DNA from: Hansfordia pulvinata
Taxonomy: Eukaryota; Ascomycota; Sordariomycetes; Xylariales
NCBI GenBank assembly: GCA_006538405.1
Contig: BJKQ01000030.1
Span: 62,001-126,000 of the forward strand
Length of the DNA: 64,000 nucleotides
Direction: 5' to 3'
Every line of letters begins with the position of its first letter. The first letter of the stretch is position 1. Made by a program: the position numbers and the translations under genes. Shown piece after piece: positions 1-13,160 of the stretch. Under the pieces are notes generated by a model. It saw nothing but the letters and a program-made list of their open reading frames with translations. It was not told the origin of the DNA and ran no database searches.

Positions 1-477
1 TGTCGTGTAGAAAGTAGGCATGTTCGAGGGCTTCGCTGAACTTACACACCGAGGACTGCGCGTCCTCGAGTTTGGTCTGGGTTAAGGCGATCTCCCCCCG
101 TAGTCAAGAGACTGTCGCGCCGCTGTATAGCTCGGCGCAACATGAGGCTAGTCTCTTGCGTAATCTACAAGAGTCTGTCGGCCGGCGACGAGAAAGAGGC
201 TGTAGGCTAAAGGGCTTCTTTGATACCGCGCGGACCCAGCCAGCTCCCCCTCTCTTTATTCGCAAGGCCATGTCGAGCCCTCTCGTCTGCTGCTCTTTCG
301 CGAGAGCTCGTGGAGAAGAACCGTGAGAGTGTAAATGTCTCTCTCCTCCTGCGTCATAGTGAATCTAGTAATTCTTATACACTCTTCGTTAAACACGATA
401 AAACCCCGGTAGTCGTTCTGCGCCCCCCTTAACAGGTTGATATCCAACGTAGAGACTCTCTGTAAGTATCGTAATGC

Positions 478-924
478 TTAAATCGTTATAACCACGCTCC
501 TATCAGCTTTCGCTGCGGCAGCAGCGGCAGTCCCGGAGATAACACCTATGGTGGAGGCTATAAAGACCACCACGCTGGAGATGGTGGACCGAAACGAGGC
601 CTGAACATGCAATGTTATCTTGCTGTTCCGTCGCACCGAAAACTCGTAGTAGTCGTCATGAGGGATAGAGCCGCACTCTCGGCCCTGGTGATTGAGCTGC
701 CGCGAAGCCTCCCTGTGAGCCACACAACCACCGAGTGTGCGTAACCCCCCTGCGCAGCTGTCGCGGCACGTGTTGAAAAGGTACTCGAGTTCATCCCAGA
801 CCCCCGAGGCAGCGGCAAGAGGGATTCCGCTCACGAAGAACCTGACAATCTTCTTGATAATGTGTTCGAGATAACGCTTTGAGGGCGGTAAGGCCAAAAG
901 CATAAGCGCGCCGGTCTTTAACAC
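478..924 (-). CDS. hypothetical protein with a C-terminal hydrophobic segment (weak)
   Basis: A 148-residue ORF on the minus strand that I do not recognise. It has a basic, hydrophobic N-terminal third, a Cys-containing middle (residues about 50-70), and near the C-terminus a stretch rich in Ser, Val, Ile and Ala ending in a run of six alanines (about residues 112-137), which could be one membrane helix. No family motif is visible. An overlapping 67-residue ORF on the same strand is probably a shadow. The GC-rich composition contrasts with the mutated block that starts about 100 bp to the right. It may be the surviving end of a larger gene or only a chance ORF. Confidence 0.3.
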   Translation of the reverse strand: MLKTGALMLLALPPSKRYLEHIIKKIVRFFVSGIPLAAASGVWDELEYLFNTCRDSCAGGLRTLGGCVAHREASRQLNHQGRECGSIPHDDYYEFSVRRNSKITLHVQASFRSTISSVVVFIASTIGVISGTAAAAAAKADRSVVITI

Positions 925-960
925 CCACTTGCATCGCGCGGCGGAGGACAGCGGCCAGAA

Positions 961-986
961 CCCGGACCCGGACCCGGACCCGGACC
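961..986. repeat. CCCGGA hexanucleotide microsatellite
   Basis: Four near-perfect tandem CCCGGA units sit at the edge between the GC-rich left end and the AT-enriched block. It is a simple sequence repeat with no evident coding role. Confidence 0.8.
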
Positions 987-1019
987 AGGGCGCCGGGTAG
1001 CGGGCGTACGCTCCGGAGG

Positions 1020-3440
1020 GCCTATAGACCTTATAATAGACTCCTCGGGTCTTTCTTCCGGCTCTTTCCTAGAGGGTCGAGGACGAAAGGGGGACCGGGG
1101 TGGGGTGAAACTGGCGGCTTTAATGCCGTGCGCTTATCTTCCGCTGGTCTTAACCTTTCGGCACCATGCCCGGCTGTCCTTAATCGCAGACCGTCCGCGC
1201 TCGAGTGTTAAGACCTGAAGTGGACAGAGTTATGGCGGCTGTGCAGGTCGGACTGGAAACGGGTCGCGATCCTTAATGAAGACGGCGGTGCCCGCGGTGG
1301 TAAGGTCCGGGATTGCCGAATTGGTCTGCTTAAGGGCTTTACGAAGTTCCCCGCGATCTCCGCCCGCACGGAAGGCGTAAAGCTGCGAAAAAGGGAGTTT
1401 AGTCCTTTTTAAGTCGACCTGGATTAATTTAATGCCCTTTCTTATATCGAGTTTTAAGGGGCAGTTATATAGTGTTAGCCCGGACTCGGCCACTTATAAG
1501 ATGGCCTTAAGATGAAGGTTTACAGGGTTCAGAGCCCGTTCGGAAGGCTGTAATGGCTGTAAATCATGTCGCCGTCGCCGGTGGCCGTTGCTGCCGTGAG
1601 TCGGGGCAGCCACGGACCTAGCTGTATTAAAGTGCTTTTTATTAAATAAATAAGTTAACGGGGTCTCCGGCGGCATAGTCGACCCGGGCTTAGCGGTCCG
1701 CTTAATAAGAAGATAAAGATAGCTGTGGTGTATCGGGGAGGCAAGCTTAATGATGCTATTACGGCTCACATTGGCCGAGTTCGGTGTGAAAGGAGACGAC
1801 TTAACACGTAATGGTCTAAGAGGGAGCGAGATGCTACCCCGCACCTTAACTGTGAATTTACCACGAGAGACTGCTCACGAGAGAACTTAACGGGCTTTAA
1901 GGGATGTCCTTTATTAATTAAACCTATCAACGTTATAGCTTAAGCGTTAATTTCGATGTGCGCGCGCGGCTAGGAAATGACCGGTAACTTATAACGGTAT
2001 TCTCCCGTCGTGGCCTTTTATATTAAGTTACCGGCCGGGGTTAGTTATTTATTTAATCATTTATTAAAGCGTAAGATGATATAAACGGGATCCCGGCTTA
2101 TTAATACATTACACGCTTTAAAACGGGGTCCGTCGTAAAATGATCGATTAATTCGCGGGCTACCTTTTTATATGCCTTCATTCTTTATTAACCAGTGATA
2201 CGCATGTTAAGCTAAACCTCGCTATTTTAAAGTCCCCGACTCGAGTCGCTTTACCTTTTTCTTAAAAGGCTAAACCTATATCACTATACTTCGAAACCTT
2301 TTCCTTACAGTTACTTTTTATAACATTATATTTTCTAGGCCGATAGATTCTTAGGTTGCCTTATCTTAGGCTGTTTAGCCTTTTTATTCCGCCGAGCTCC
2401 CCTCTTTTTAATTCTCCTTTTATTGTGGCTGAGAGACGTACGTCTTAACCCCGAGAACGGCTCTTATCCGAGCTCTTCACTTTGATTATAAGTTTACTAA
2501 ATAACGAGTAAATCACGTTAAAGCGATTTGCAACTTGCTTGTCCGCGTATAAGAGTTTAACTGGCCCGGAGACGACGAGTCTTTACCGCTCTTTTATAAT
2601 AATTTAGGCCTGGACTTAAAGACGACTTAATAAAGCTTGAGGTCTTATGCCAGCATTAGGGCGAGAGCCGAGGCCCGCCGTGACATTACCGAGGTAAATC
2701 GCACGCTCTCGCTCGCGCACCATAGAGAGCGGGGGTTGAAGGTTGAGGCTAATAGCGACGACGGCGTTATTAAGGGCGAAAGAATCATTTTAATGATATA
2801 GGTTGGTCCAGTTTAACGAAAGACGGAGACTCGTAAGGGTGCTTTTACTTATTCAATTTAACGAAGGCGGTTCGAGATGTACGAAAGAATCATCTTAAAC
2901 GCTTTACGAGGCTCGCGAGTCCTGAATTGGTGGTCAGTCCCGTTATTAATATCGAGCGTTGAACGAAAAGTGATATTACGGTATGTATGTGTTAAGGTTA
3001 ATCTCGATATGTGATACGGTAACTCCACCGATAAGCACCACTGTCCTGTAAGACATAGTAAAGACGATTATCTTATTAGGTACGGTAAGACGAGCCTTCC
3101 GGCTGGCCCGATTACCGAGACTCTTCTTACGTATTAATGCCCCGAGCCGTGGGCTTACGAGCTTAAATAGCATCTTAATGGCTTAGCTATAAGGAGCAGA
3201 GCAGCATTAATTAAAAAATGAACGAATTGATAAGCATTATTCTGGAGTATTACGACGTTCAGCATAAGCTATAAGTCGCCGGCTCTGGCCGATTCTGTAT
3301 CTAAAAGAGCAAAGGAGGATCAAAACATTAAATGTGGTAGGCTTTTAATGTTATAAGATGAGCACGGCGGAGGACGCAAGAAATCTGGGGGGATTCTTTT
3401 TAATAATCAACGGAGACTAACGAGGGTAACGACGGCTCTT
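1020..3440 (+). mobile_element. RIP-mutated repeat with a gag-like trace
   Basis: The composition shifts to TTAA/TpA-rich sequence with few CpA/TpG, the pattern seen in the proven retroelements to the right. No long ORF survives. On the + strand around 2530-2640 adjacent frames read like the middle of a Ty3/gypsy Gag capsid: a 'W-P-G-D-D-E' core followed by 'F-R-P-G-L-K-D-D-L-I-K-L', which resembles the conserved 'GLK..ikdeL' segment of the retrotransposon gag family, with a frame change between them. Long terminal repeats could not be located, so element limits and class are uncertain. The alternative is a mutated non-LTR or host repeat. Confidence 0.35.
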
Positions 3441-3492
3441 AGGCCATCCGGGTGGCTAATGTGGAGATCAGAGCTGCGACGCCACGATTTGC

Positions 3493-4695
3493 TTGTCGCA
3501 TGTCATGACTCCGACTGTCTTGTCCTCGCTAGGTTTTGGTCGCTCCCCGCCGCATCCCTGGCCGGCTCACACGGGATACACACGACCCATGCCGACATAC
3601 TCAATTCGACACGCCTTCCATGTCTCCGGGGCCTATCAGGTCTGCGCCGACTTCTTCCGAGATTCGCATCTCGCCGTCTCTCCTTTCTTCCAGTGCCCCC
3701 ATGGGCGACTCCGGGGAGATGGCCGTCGAACCTTGGAGGGAGTTAAAGCCGCAGAAAAGCTTGCTCGCGAGGCTCTCTGGATTTGGATATGTACCGTAAG
3801 AGGAACCTGTACCCTTGATTGCACAATTCGCCGCGGTGGTCAGACTAGTGCAAGGCCGCTTCTCGCCAATGCCTGCTTGATAAGCCTGCTTTCCGTGACG
3901 ACCCTCCATGACGGCGCTCCGGGACGTCTTCAAGATACAAGCGGAGGTCCAATGGCAGCCATTAAGCCCTGGTGTGATGGATCAGGTCGTCTACGACTGC
4001 AGTCGCGGACGACAGCTGCGAGTGGAATGATTTCATCCCAGCAACCTACTCAGATCACCCATCTTTGGCCTTTGAAAGAACCTGACCTTCGACCGGAAGA
4101 AGCGAGCCTGGTGAAGGCATTTTCTGCCTCTAGCCTATGCCTATATTTCGCAGCTACACTCGTCGCTTGAGTCGGGATATCAACAGTGTTAAGATCAGAT
4201 CCAGTACCCCCAGCTTCTCCTTCGCCTCGATCATGGTCCCAAGGTCTGCGCTCTCGTATGTCGCCTAGAGTCTACAATGCACACTTCGACTCGATATCGG
4301 CAGCGCTGCAGCGGACGCTCCCTTGGAAGCCAGTTGCAGCTCTTCAAGATAATAGCAAGGTAGAATACGCTCGCGCGGATCTAAAAGACGGCGGCCAGAA
4401 CCGCGAGCGATGCATAGGCCAGGGCGATAGCTGCCATACCTGTTGTTCATCATTGCCTATACAAGGCGGGGAACGCGCGGGTGCATGGGTTAGGTCACGG
4501 AATGACGCTTTCTGTACGATATGTATACGACACATTAATAGCTTCTTCTTCGGGGCTGTGGAGTTTCATGCATACCCGACTACAAGGTACTCAAAGGTTC
4601 ATATCCAGGCCGAGCTGGATGATGTCAACAGATGCAAGCCAGGTCGATATGACGGCGCAAGCAAGCAGATAGAGTGGGTTAAAGGGAGAATTTAA
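3493..4695 (+). pseudogene. possible broken gene: one frame with a single internal TGA
   Basis: One + strand frame stays open for about 400 codons except for a TGA at 4168-4170. The left part (225 codons) has no ATG at its upstream edge (first ATG at 3505). The right part (169 codons) begins 15 nt after the stop in the same frame. No domain is recognised; the product would be Ser/Arg/Pro-rich. Other frames, including a 110-codon minus-strand ORF at 3601-3933, are also open, so coding is not established. A C-to-T change giving the TGA would match the mutational style of the neighbourhood. It could equally be GC-rich non-coding DNA. Confidence 0.2.
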
Positions 4696-5387
4696 AGGGG
4701 GATGGGGTCGAAGAATAACCGGCAGGCGAGCTCTAATGCGATACCACTCACTGTTTACATACCGCATCTACGCAGTGGACCAACACGGGGCTGAAGTAAA
4801 TAAAGACTGCCGGACTGCAGTGTACCGTCGCGAGCCCGTTGTCGCCTTATTCGGGTTCCTTAGCCCTTTAAACGAGATGTTAACGCGCACGTTATCATCC
4901 GCGTTGGCCGCCTGAGGGCGTATGCGTGACGTCATGGCCCTCCTCGTGGGTTAACGGCCCGGAGAAAAGCTGGATTAGACCAGGGACGACAGCGTTAAGG
5001 ACCACCGGCCAGCGACACGCGGATAGCAACATGTGAAGGAATGTCGAATAAACCAGCTGTTAAAGAGGTGAGCCGTTCCCGATGTGTGCAGATGACCGCT
5101 TTCCTATAAGGATCCTCTTAAGATGCTAAATTAAGAGATCTCGTAAGCCACTTGCTCCCACTTACTTACATTTTTATGCACAACGTCATATAAAGCTTCC
5201 ATCGCTTCTTCGCCCGTATACTCTCCTGCACGCGCAATCTATGGTACTACCATTTTTCTTCTTAAGCCACTGCTGCACTGCTCGACTTCCCATTTCCTCG
5301 TGACACTCCACCACGCACAGTGGCACGTAAAGAGGCGGCCATTATAGTTCGGGCATCAGTATCAACAAACTTCGTCACCAGACTTCG

Positions 5388-6447
5388 ATGAAAATCTTTA
5401 AGGACTTTTACGACGGAAAGGTCCGCGTGTCTTACCCAGCTAAACACCGTCTGATTAAGCGGGACATGTGTCGTGCCAAGGTGCAAGGGGTGATGAAGCT
5501 CCTTGGCCTGGAGCGTGGCATGGAATTCGAAAACCTGGTCCGCTTAAAAGCCGAATCTGCACTCCATTATGTCATCACACGACTGCACAGAGAGGGCATC
5601 ATATTCGAGAGTGTCTGTCCCCACACTGGTGTTGACATGTTACAATGGCCTGAATACACCAGGGCGTGGGTCCTTCATGGCTGGGACGGCGACGAGACGC
5701 CCCCGGGCGGGCCGAAGAGAGGCAGCGCGGTGGTTGAGCGGAAGGACGCTGTCGACGGCGGATACTGCTGAGCATGGTGAAATTGCCGAAGATGAGGCAG
5801 ATGTCGAGCAAGAGGACACCTTCGAGCATGATGGCACTATCGAGAATGAGAACGCCGTCGATCACGGAGAAACTGGGGTGCATGAAAGCACTGTCGAGCT
5901 TGATGAACCTTCCGCACAAGCCAGCCAGCGTCAGCTTCCTGATCCATACCAGATCTTTCCATCTTCTCTGGAGACTCTACAGGCAATAGTGCTCCCGACT
6001 CCCGAGTGCGCGAGGAGTATTAAGCGCGCTGCTGAAGATTATCGCCTTCTAGCCACGCCGAAGAACGCCTCTCCGCCACCGACCCCTTTGCTCACAACAA
6101 CTTCTCCATTCGCACAGACGGCTGATCTGAACGAAGCCATGCTCTCAACATCGACGAGCACCCCTTTGGAAATGAATGTAGAACAGAATGGCCCTGGTCG
6201 GCGAGTCAGCCTCAACACCTTGGTTCCAGGCGGTTCCGCCTCCAATCACGGCCACTCTCCTGGCAGGGCTGTGGCTGAGAGGCCTGCGCGGGAATCGTTA
6301 CACGGGCTGCTGGATGCGCGTCTTGTTCTGTGTCTGGACAGTAGCAGACTACAGCTAGATCTATCTGTTCTCGAGGCCGGAATCTCGATGGAGAGTGCTC
6401 ACCACCAGGCCACGGGTCCTTTCGTTCAAGCCTCCTCTATGGCTTAA
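5388..6447 (+). CDS. hypothetical protein, candidate two-exon gene (frame change inside)
   Basis: An ATG at 5388 opens a frame whose first ~75 residues look protein-like and basic (K/R-rich, ending near 'GIIFES'). From about 5663 a second frame carries on to a stop at 6447 with an acidic, repetitive section (Glu/Asp/His-rich, residues roughly 100-150) and then a Pro/Ser/Thr-rich, probably disordered tail. Removing a 52-nt GT...AG segment (5611-5662) would join the two frames, but the donor (GTGTCT) is poor and no good branch site is visible, so a frameshifted pseudogene is a real alternative. No family was recognised. Its GC-rich composition without obvious RIP stops favours a once-functional host gene. 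Confidence 0.35.
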
Positions 6448-6734
6448 AGCCTCCAGGATCGTATAACAAGCAAGATTAGGCAAATGGAGGCATTGCAAGG
6501 GCGAATCGAACGCGAGTGCTACTGGATGGGAGTTGACCCTTAGTTTGTAAACAGGGTACGGAGGGGGACGGCTACGGGGTTGAGGTTCAGAACATTCGTC
6601 TTTCGGATTTATGCGCTTCAGTACGTATTTGAGCATCGGAGGCCCCCCACCCACCCACACACACTCTGTTGAAACTACCTAGGCGCGCTCAGGTGCACTT
6701 GAATACCAATAAGATGCTTGAACACGAAGCTTTG

Positions 6735-6855
6735 ACTTGCCTGGGAAGCGTTCGGCTGTGCCTGGGCGAGACTGTGGAAGGCGGGACATCGAATGATTCC
6801 CAGTGGTAAAAGGACCGGTGGGGCGACCGCGAGCGCGCCCAGACCGACTAGAGGG
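6735..6855 (+). repeat. dispersed repeat copy A (matches 34490-34625)
   Basis: A 17-bp exact core (AAAAGGACCGGTGGGGC at about 6807) with flanking sequence on both sides recurs at about 34555, including a following GCGAGCGC and a later GGAGGGG motif. The match extends imperfectly for about 100-130 bp in the same orientation. Family unknown. Confidence 0.55.
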
Positions 6856-7667
6856 ACTGGAGGGGCATCTGCTGCTTAGTTGTTTTTTCAATCGCGATCC
6901 AATCCTCGTTCAATTTATACCCTCCTGCCTAACAGACATCCCCGATGTCGCATCACCATCATGCCATCATAAATGGATGGCTCCCAGCATTCATCCTTAG
7001 CCGGTCCCGGAACGGCGCCCTGGCCAAGGTAAATTGCGACTCCCCGGCCGCTCCCAACGGTGACCTGTTCAGTGAGGTAAACGATACCTTATCAGTCCCT
7101 AACGGTTACATGGCCAATGTGAAACGCGCCTCGTGAGCTTTGCCTTGACGCTAAAATAGCTTTAATTACTGACGAGACGAGACAGCGTACGACTCGATGC
7201 GACTGCCCTCTTTTAGGCCTGGCTGTAACCGCTGCAGAGGACAGTTTCGGTTCCTAAAGACAGACAAGACCGGCACTACACGAGTAGACTCTGGAAGGCT
7301 TGCCCTCATCAACTGCCTTCATGGCAAGTTCCTGCCCGGGAGTGCGACAACGGCGCCAACCTGAAGAGCCATATGCATCCCATATAGCTGCGTCAAGATC
7401 TACACCAGTAAAGTCAGAAGAAATAGGTACCAGAGGTATCGGGGTGGAGCTGTGGCTGTGGTGTTCAACAGAAAAAGCAGCAAGCCAGCCCGCCAGCCCG
7501 AACACACATTGCTCCCAGCCAAAACGCACCCTGGCCAATCAAAGTCCGCTTGCGGCGCCCGGTCGCAGACCACCCGCGTCGGCCAGGATGACGACCCACG
7601 CGTACCACGCTGCTAACCGAATGCCTGTGCGCCGGCTTCTCAGCTAAAGCGGCGCGGCTCAAAGAAG

Positions 7668-7697
7668 AGCAGCAGCAGCAGCAGCAACAGCAACAGC
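7668..7697 (+). repeat. AGC/AAC trinucleotide microsatellite
   Basis: About six AGC units followed by AAC-AGC interruptions. No ORF that looks real runs through it. Confidence 0.8.
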
Positions 7698-9506
7698 CAC
7701 CGCCTTAGTCGATACACGTCGCTGGAAACGGTTGCTAGTCTTTGGCGGCTGTTGTAATTAATACTCGAAGACTGGAGCTGGATCGCCTTTTTCACACGGG
7801 CGAGGCTCAGGCGAGCATGTCAGGTCAGTAATATGCAATCCCGCCTTTCCTCGATCTAGCGATAAGCGCTGCTGTTTCGAACGGGATAAGTTAGAGTCGT
7901 GCGAATTCGGCCTCCTTGGCTGAGTGCTTAAGGTTAATGAGATGTGCGGGTCTCGCCCGCGATAGGCCCGTCCCCGCGCTGTCCAGCACGATTATCGAGA
8001 TGGCCTCGAGGTTCTCGCGCGGCACCCCGATCCCTCCTTTGCTTGAGCGTGTGGCAGCAGTAACAGTAATCGAGGAGAGATACCTTACGATGCCTGGAGG
8101 CGTGCATACTCGTAGTGCTTGAGTGCGCCCCGCACGTAGCGGCTCCAATGGAGCGCAGACCTCGCATCGCGTAGCCGGCGGGGCAGACGGCAGCCTAGGA
8201 TTAGATCTTAGAACGTTGACGCCGCCGACGCCGAACGTCGACCTCGCGCCGCACGCTTAGCCTTACGAACCACACTTTAAAAGACCTGGGTCATTACGCC
8301 CGGCATGTTTTAAATCAGCGGCGCCGCGGCGGTGTCCGACAGCCACGAGTATATGGCTTAGACCCCCGGCTTCCAGCCGAACGGCTCGCCGAACGGAGGA
8401 CTGTTAGCGACGCTGACGAGCGCCAGTGCACACTCGGCGGCGGCGAAAAAGCGAATCGGCCGGCCTAGGCATTGCGGGCGGTCGCACGACACGTGAAGGC
8501 GGTTAGCAGTCGAAGGCATAAGTCAGGAAGACGAAACCGGAGCATGGCGGGCGAGCAGGAGGACCAGCAAGGCTCGCTTTCCGCTCGTAGGACGAAGCGG
8601 AATTCGAAAAATATTGGCGCGAAAGTTGGGTTAGTGGCGGTCGAGGGCGCGCCTCGGACTACATGTAAGCATTGCTAAAGTGACCGAGTGACCTCCTCGA
8701 AGCGTTAATGATAACGACTGCTGCGATTACTTGTCCGTTATTATAGTATGCTTGGTGTGGCCTGAGACGCAGCAGATCACGCCGACGGCGTTGCGAACCT
8801 GCTACAGTTTATAAACATTATCTAAGGTACGAGCTCTGAAAATGCCCCCGCGTTCCGCCGGGCGCTAAAGATTTACGACGGGAGGAGAGACGTCTGGCTA
8901 CGAGTAGATATAACATGTTAGGTTCGATTTCTAACAGCGCCAGTTGGTACTCCCTGTCATGTCTGCCAGGTCGTTTCTAATAGGAGCTTAACCTGCGAGG
9001 CAAATTAGCTGGGACTTATCTTCGGTCTAAAAGGCAGCCCGGCCACGGCCAGCCGAACCAGAGAGCGCTGGCTACGACGTGCATGCGATGAAGCACCCTT
9101 TAGGTTATCCAAGGGCGGCGACGACGATCTGGCTCGCTGGCGGTACGCCCTTCGGGACCGCCGAATCATAAGTCCCACTGCCCGAAAGTAGGCTGAGGCG
9201 GTTCGATGGATACAAGGAAGGCCTCCCACTTGACTTCTCGAACCTCTCCCTTTGCCCCCCACCACCACACCTCAGCCGACTTGGTGGTGAACCGGTGCAT
9301 CACTCACTCCCTTCCACCATCGAGATGCCGTGGGTTCAGGCTTCAAGCAGTACGACCTCGACTGCTTTTACGGCTTTATCGAAGACATGATATTGCTGCT
9401 TTAACCAATAGGCTGCGGCAGATTTAACGAAAGGTCATTCCGCCGGAAAGTCAAGGCAGGGCGATAATAACAGTGCCATCCCGCTGGCAACCTAAAGCAT
9501 CGGTCA

Positions 9507-9511
9507 GAGTT
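9507..9511. repeat. target site duplication GAGTT, left copy
   Basis: Five bases directly left of the first LTR base; the same five bases lie directly right of the right LTR (16766-16770). This is the signature of an integrase-mediated LTR retrotransposon insertion and fixes both LTR ends. Confidence 0.85.
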
Positions 9512-9752
9512 TGTGAAGGGTTAAGGCCCGAGTACGGAGTCCGGGCAGTGGGCCCGGACAGGCCACCTTAATACTAAGTCCGGCCCTTAAAGCCCAGCGA
9601 ATTATAAGGCTGGTTAAGCGAATATAAGTTAAGGTTTTAACTTATATATATAAATATTAATTTTAATTATAAAGCGTTAAAAAGAAAGTTCCTTTTTATA
9701 AGACCTTTTAAATATATTAATCTTTATTATAATAATTATTAAACTTATAATA
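9512..9752 (+). repeat. 5' LTR of the 9.5-16.8 kb element
   Basis: 241 bp, aligned without indels to 16525-16765. Most differences are C/T or G/A. The outer 70 or so bases stay GC-rich while the inner part has turned AT-rich. Confidence 0.9.
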
Positions 9753-11819
9753 TTAAGTTTTATTACTTTATAATATTAAACGTAAAATAATAAAAAACCC
9801 CTCTTTAACGGTCTTATAAAAGGCTTTTTAAATAAACCTTTTTATAATATTATATTTATAAATAATATAAGTAACAGCTTAATATTAAACCTTTTTTAAT
9901 AAATATTATAAACTTAATAAATATTATAATTTTAATAATAAAACCTGTTAACTTTATAAAAGTAAAAGGCTTTTTAAGCTTTATAAGCCTTATATATTTA
10001 AGTAAACGTTAATAATATTTTATAATTAATTAATATTATAAATTAAATAATAAATCTGTGAATTTATTAATAAAATTTTATTCTTAAACTTTACTTTTAA
10101 AAGGTTATCTTTTTTATTTTTTAATAAGGAATTAAATATAAGCCACTTATATAACCTTTTTAAAATAAAGATACTTATAACTTTTAATTCTTTTATAATA
10201 AGCTTATTATAAAATATAATATAAATAATAAAGTAAGCCTTTTTAATAATAAAAAAGCGGTTTAATACTTAATATTTAATATCTTTTTATTTATTTAATA
10301 AAAATAACTTAATATCTTTTTTTATATTAATGGCTTTAATAAGAATTTTAAGCCTTTTATTATATTATAATAATTTAAGATCACTTTTAATAGTAATAAT
10401 AATAAAAGTAAGGTTAATAAGCTCTTTTATAATATTAAAATATATAACACGAATCATTATTTTAAGTTCTTACCTTAATATAAGTTTATAATAATATAAG
10501 CTTATTACTTAAACTTATAAATAAAGTATATATTTTTAAAGTGAATTATTAACCTTACCTTTTTAAATATAATAATTATAATTAACTTTTTAAAGGATTA
10601 TATAAATTATATTTAAGTAATATATTATAAAGCCTTTTAATTTAAATAAACGTTAACTTATATTAATATTATATATATTAATAAATATTAAAGGTCTTTT
10701 ATAATTAAACTTATAAACTTTTTATTTACTTTAATAATAATTAATATAATTATATTATAAAATAAAATATTAATATAAACGGAAATACGGTTATAAACGC
10801 TTTTAACGCTTACTTTTAAGGATAAGATTATAACTTTTAAGGATAAAAACACGGTTTTAACGGCCGTTTATAATTAAATAACTTAAAGTTAAGTAAATAA
10901 TAAGCTTAATAAGTGTTTAATAAAAAAGTTATAAAATAAAAAGAAAACTAATTATATTTTTATTACGGAATAAACCGGTATTTTATTATTAATTATTTAT
11001 ATTTTTATATATAATGTCTTAAAAACTTAACGATTTAATCTTTTTTTATTAAACCTAATTTTAAGCTTATAAAGAATAAAGTTAAAAGGAAAGCCCTTTT
11101 TTAAATTAAAATTAAGACCTTAAAAAAGGTTTAAAAGTATAAATAAAGTAAGAAAAGTAAAAGTTAACTTTAATATTACTTTTACTTTTTTATTTATTAT
11201 AATTAATAATAAAGATATAATTAACGCTTTATTAAATAAAAGATACTTATATTATATTATTATAAGTACAAAGCTTATAAATTAAATAAGATTAAGCTAT
11301 ATATATATTATATTATATAATATTATTAACGCTTTATCGGAAATAAAGATTATTTATATAAAAAAAGTAATTTAATTAAAAATAAACTTAAATAAATATT
11401 AAAAGCATATATACACGTATATGATTTAAGGATTAAATTATAACTTAATTTTAAATAAGTTATAATTAATAATTAATTACGCTTATTTCATTCCTTATAA
11501 AGATTATATTTAATACGATAAGGCCGATAAAGAAATCTTAATATTAAAAAATAAGTAATACGATTATTTATATAAAGTAAAAAAGGCTTATTAAATTAAC
11601 TTATTAATATTTACTTATTAAATAAAAAAAGAAAAATAAAGAAAAGGCCTTTTTATTATAATAAACGCGATCTTTAAGATCTTAATAACGGATATTAAAA
11701 AGGCCTTACGTTTAAAAACGCTTAAAATAAAAGAAAAACTTTAAGTTATAATTCCTGTATAATTTTATAACTTTTTTTATTTAAAAAAAAGAAGTTAACC
11801 GTTTAATCTTATATTATTA

Positions 11820-12560
11820 AGGACTTAACCATATAATAAAGATTAAAAAGGATAAGAAAAAAAAAGAGCTTTTATTACCTTAAGGCCCTTTATATAATAT
11901 ATTAAAAAAAGAGCTTTTAATTTTAAAACACACCCTTTAAGACTTATTTAATAAGGGTCTTATTTAAATAAGCCGTTTAAATACGGCCATTTTCATTCTT
12001 TTTATTTAAAAACTTAATAACAGACTTTATTTTTATTATAATTATTAAGTGTTTAATATAATCTTAAAGCTTAATTATTACCCTTTTTTATTATTTTTAA
12101 ACACCTTACGCTTTATTATAAGCTTATAATAAATAATAAAGGTTAATATAATATAAGCCTTTTAAAAGATCTATATAATAAAAAGAAAAGAGTTTAAAAT
12201 AATGTTTAATACGAGGTATAGCTTATTTAAATAATATATAATACTTTTTAAACTTAATAAGTCCTTAATTACCTTTTAATAATATATTAATTATATATTT
12301 TAAGATTTATTAAATAATTATTATTTTATTTATATTAATATCATTATTTTTTATTTAAATAATACTTATAAAGATTATATAAAAAAAGTGCACACCGTGT
12401 TAAAGCGTTTATAAAAAGCCGGCCTTTATTTAAACTTAAAAAAGTATTAATTTATAATAAAAAGTATAAAATATTTAAGCTTCTTTTTATATACCGATAA
12501 AGGAATATAAGTAAACCTTAAAAAGGTAAAAGTAATATTTAAGTAATAAAGCTTAATTAC
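11820..12560 (+). pseudogene. reverse transcriptase relic, Ty3/gypsy
   Basis: Broken + strand frame with the order of RT landmarks of the family. There is a 'GPLYN' start block near 11883, a 'FVLFVQKP'-like strand, a 'YPLPLF'-like block, a 'NTRYSLFK'-type block, and at about 12331-12350 the catalytic YxDD box, read as Y-I-N followed by I-I-I-F, with Asp codons turned into Asn. It is followed by 'VLKRL.KAGLYLNLKK', the fingers/thumb link typical of gypsy RT. Stops are mostly TAA in place of Gln/Arg/Trp codons, as expected from RIP. No function remains. Confidence 0.88.
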
Positions 12561-13160
12561 CGTTTTTAAAGTACGTAAGTTTTTAAGTTTTATTAACTTT
12601 TATTAAAAGTTAATCTTAAATTACTTAAAAAAGGCCGCCCTTTTTATTATATTAATTAAAAAAGACGTTTTTTAACGTTAAAAGAAAAAAGAAAAATAAG
12701 CTTTTTAAGTTATTAAAAAACACTTTTATAAGGTATTAATCTTAATTTATTAAGATTTAAAAAAAGAAATAAGGTTAAAAGTAAATTACTTTAAATTAAT
12801 ATTAAGCGGAATCTTATTTTAAAAGGTTAAAAAAGATTAAAAGATTATAAACTTTTATTTATATAAGTTAAGTTTAATAAAAATTAATTACTTAATTTAT
12901 AATAAGGAGATATTTATAATTATTAACTTTTTTAATATTAAAACATTAAACTTTATAATATAAAGCACTTTATAATCCTTATAAATTATAAGAATCTTAT
13001 ATATTTTATAAAGCGTTAAAGGTTATTTAAACGTTAAATATAATAAAATAAAGAGTTATTTTATTATTAATTAACCTTTTAATATTAATTTAAGTTTTAA
13101 ACTTTAAGCTTAAACAACTTATTTTAAAGGGATTAAGACCGCTTATATTTTAATAATCTT
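12561..13160 (+). pseudogene. RT connection and RNase H relic
   Basis: Continuation of pol. 'FINFYRSFI-NYSKIAAPL' is read across about 12585-12640, then a mutated RNase H with an 'S-x-x-INY-IYNKE' block at 12885-12915, the usual 'LNYPIHDKE' of Ty3/gypsy RNase H. Catalytic acidic residues cannot be confirmed because Asp/Asn are confounded by RIP. Confidence 0.8.

Larger units (their letters stand above)
6448..9506. other. GC-rich stretch without a supported gene
   Basis: Many short overlapping ORFs on both strands, none longer than 115 codons and none with a recognisable motif. TTAA and TACGAG-like words are frequent even though the region is GC-rich, suggesting old, lightly mutated repeat or relic DNA. 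It contains an AGC/AAC microsatellite and a dispersed repeat copy, listed separately. Confidence 0.5.
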
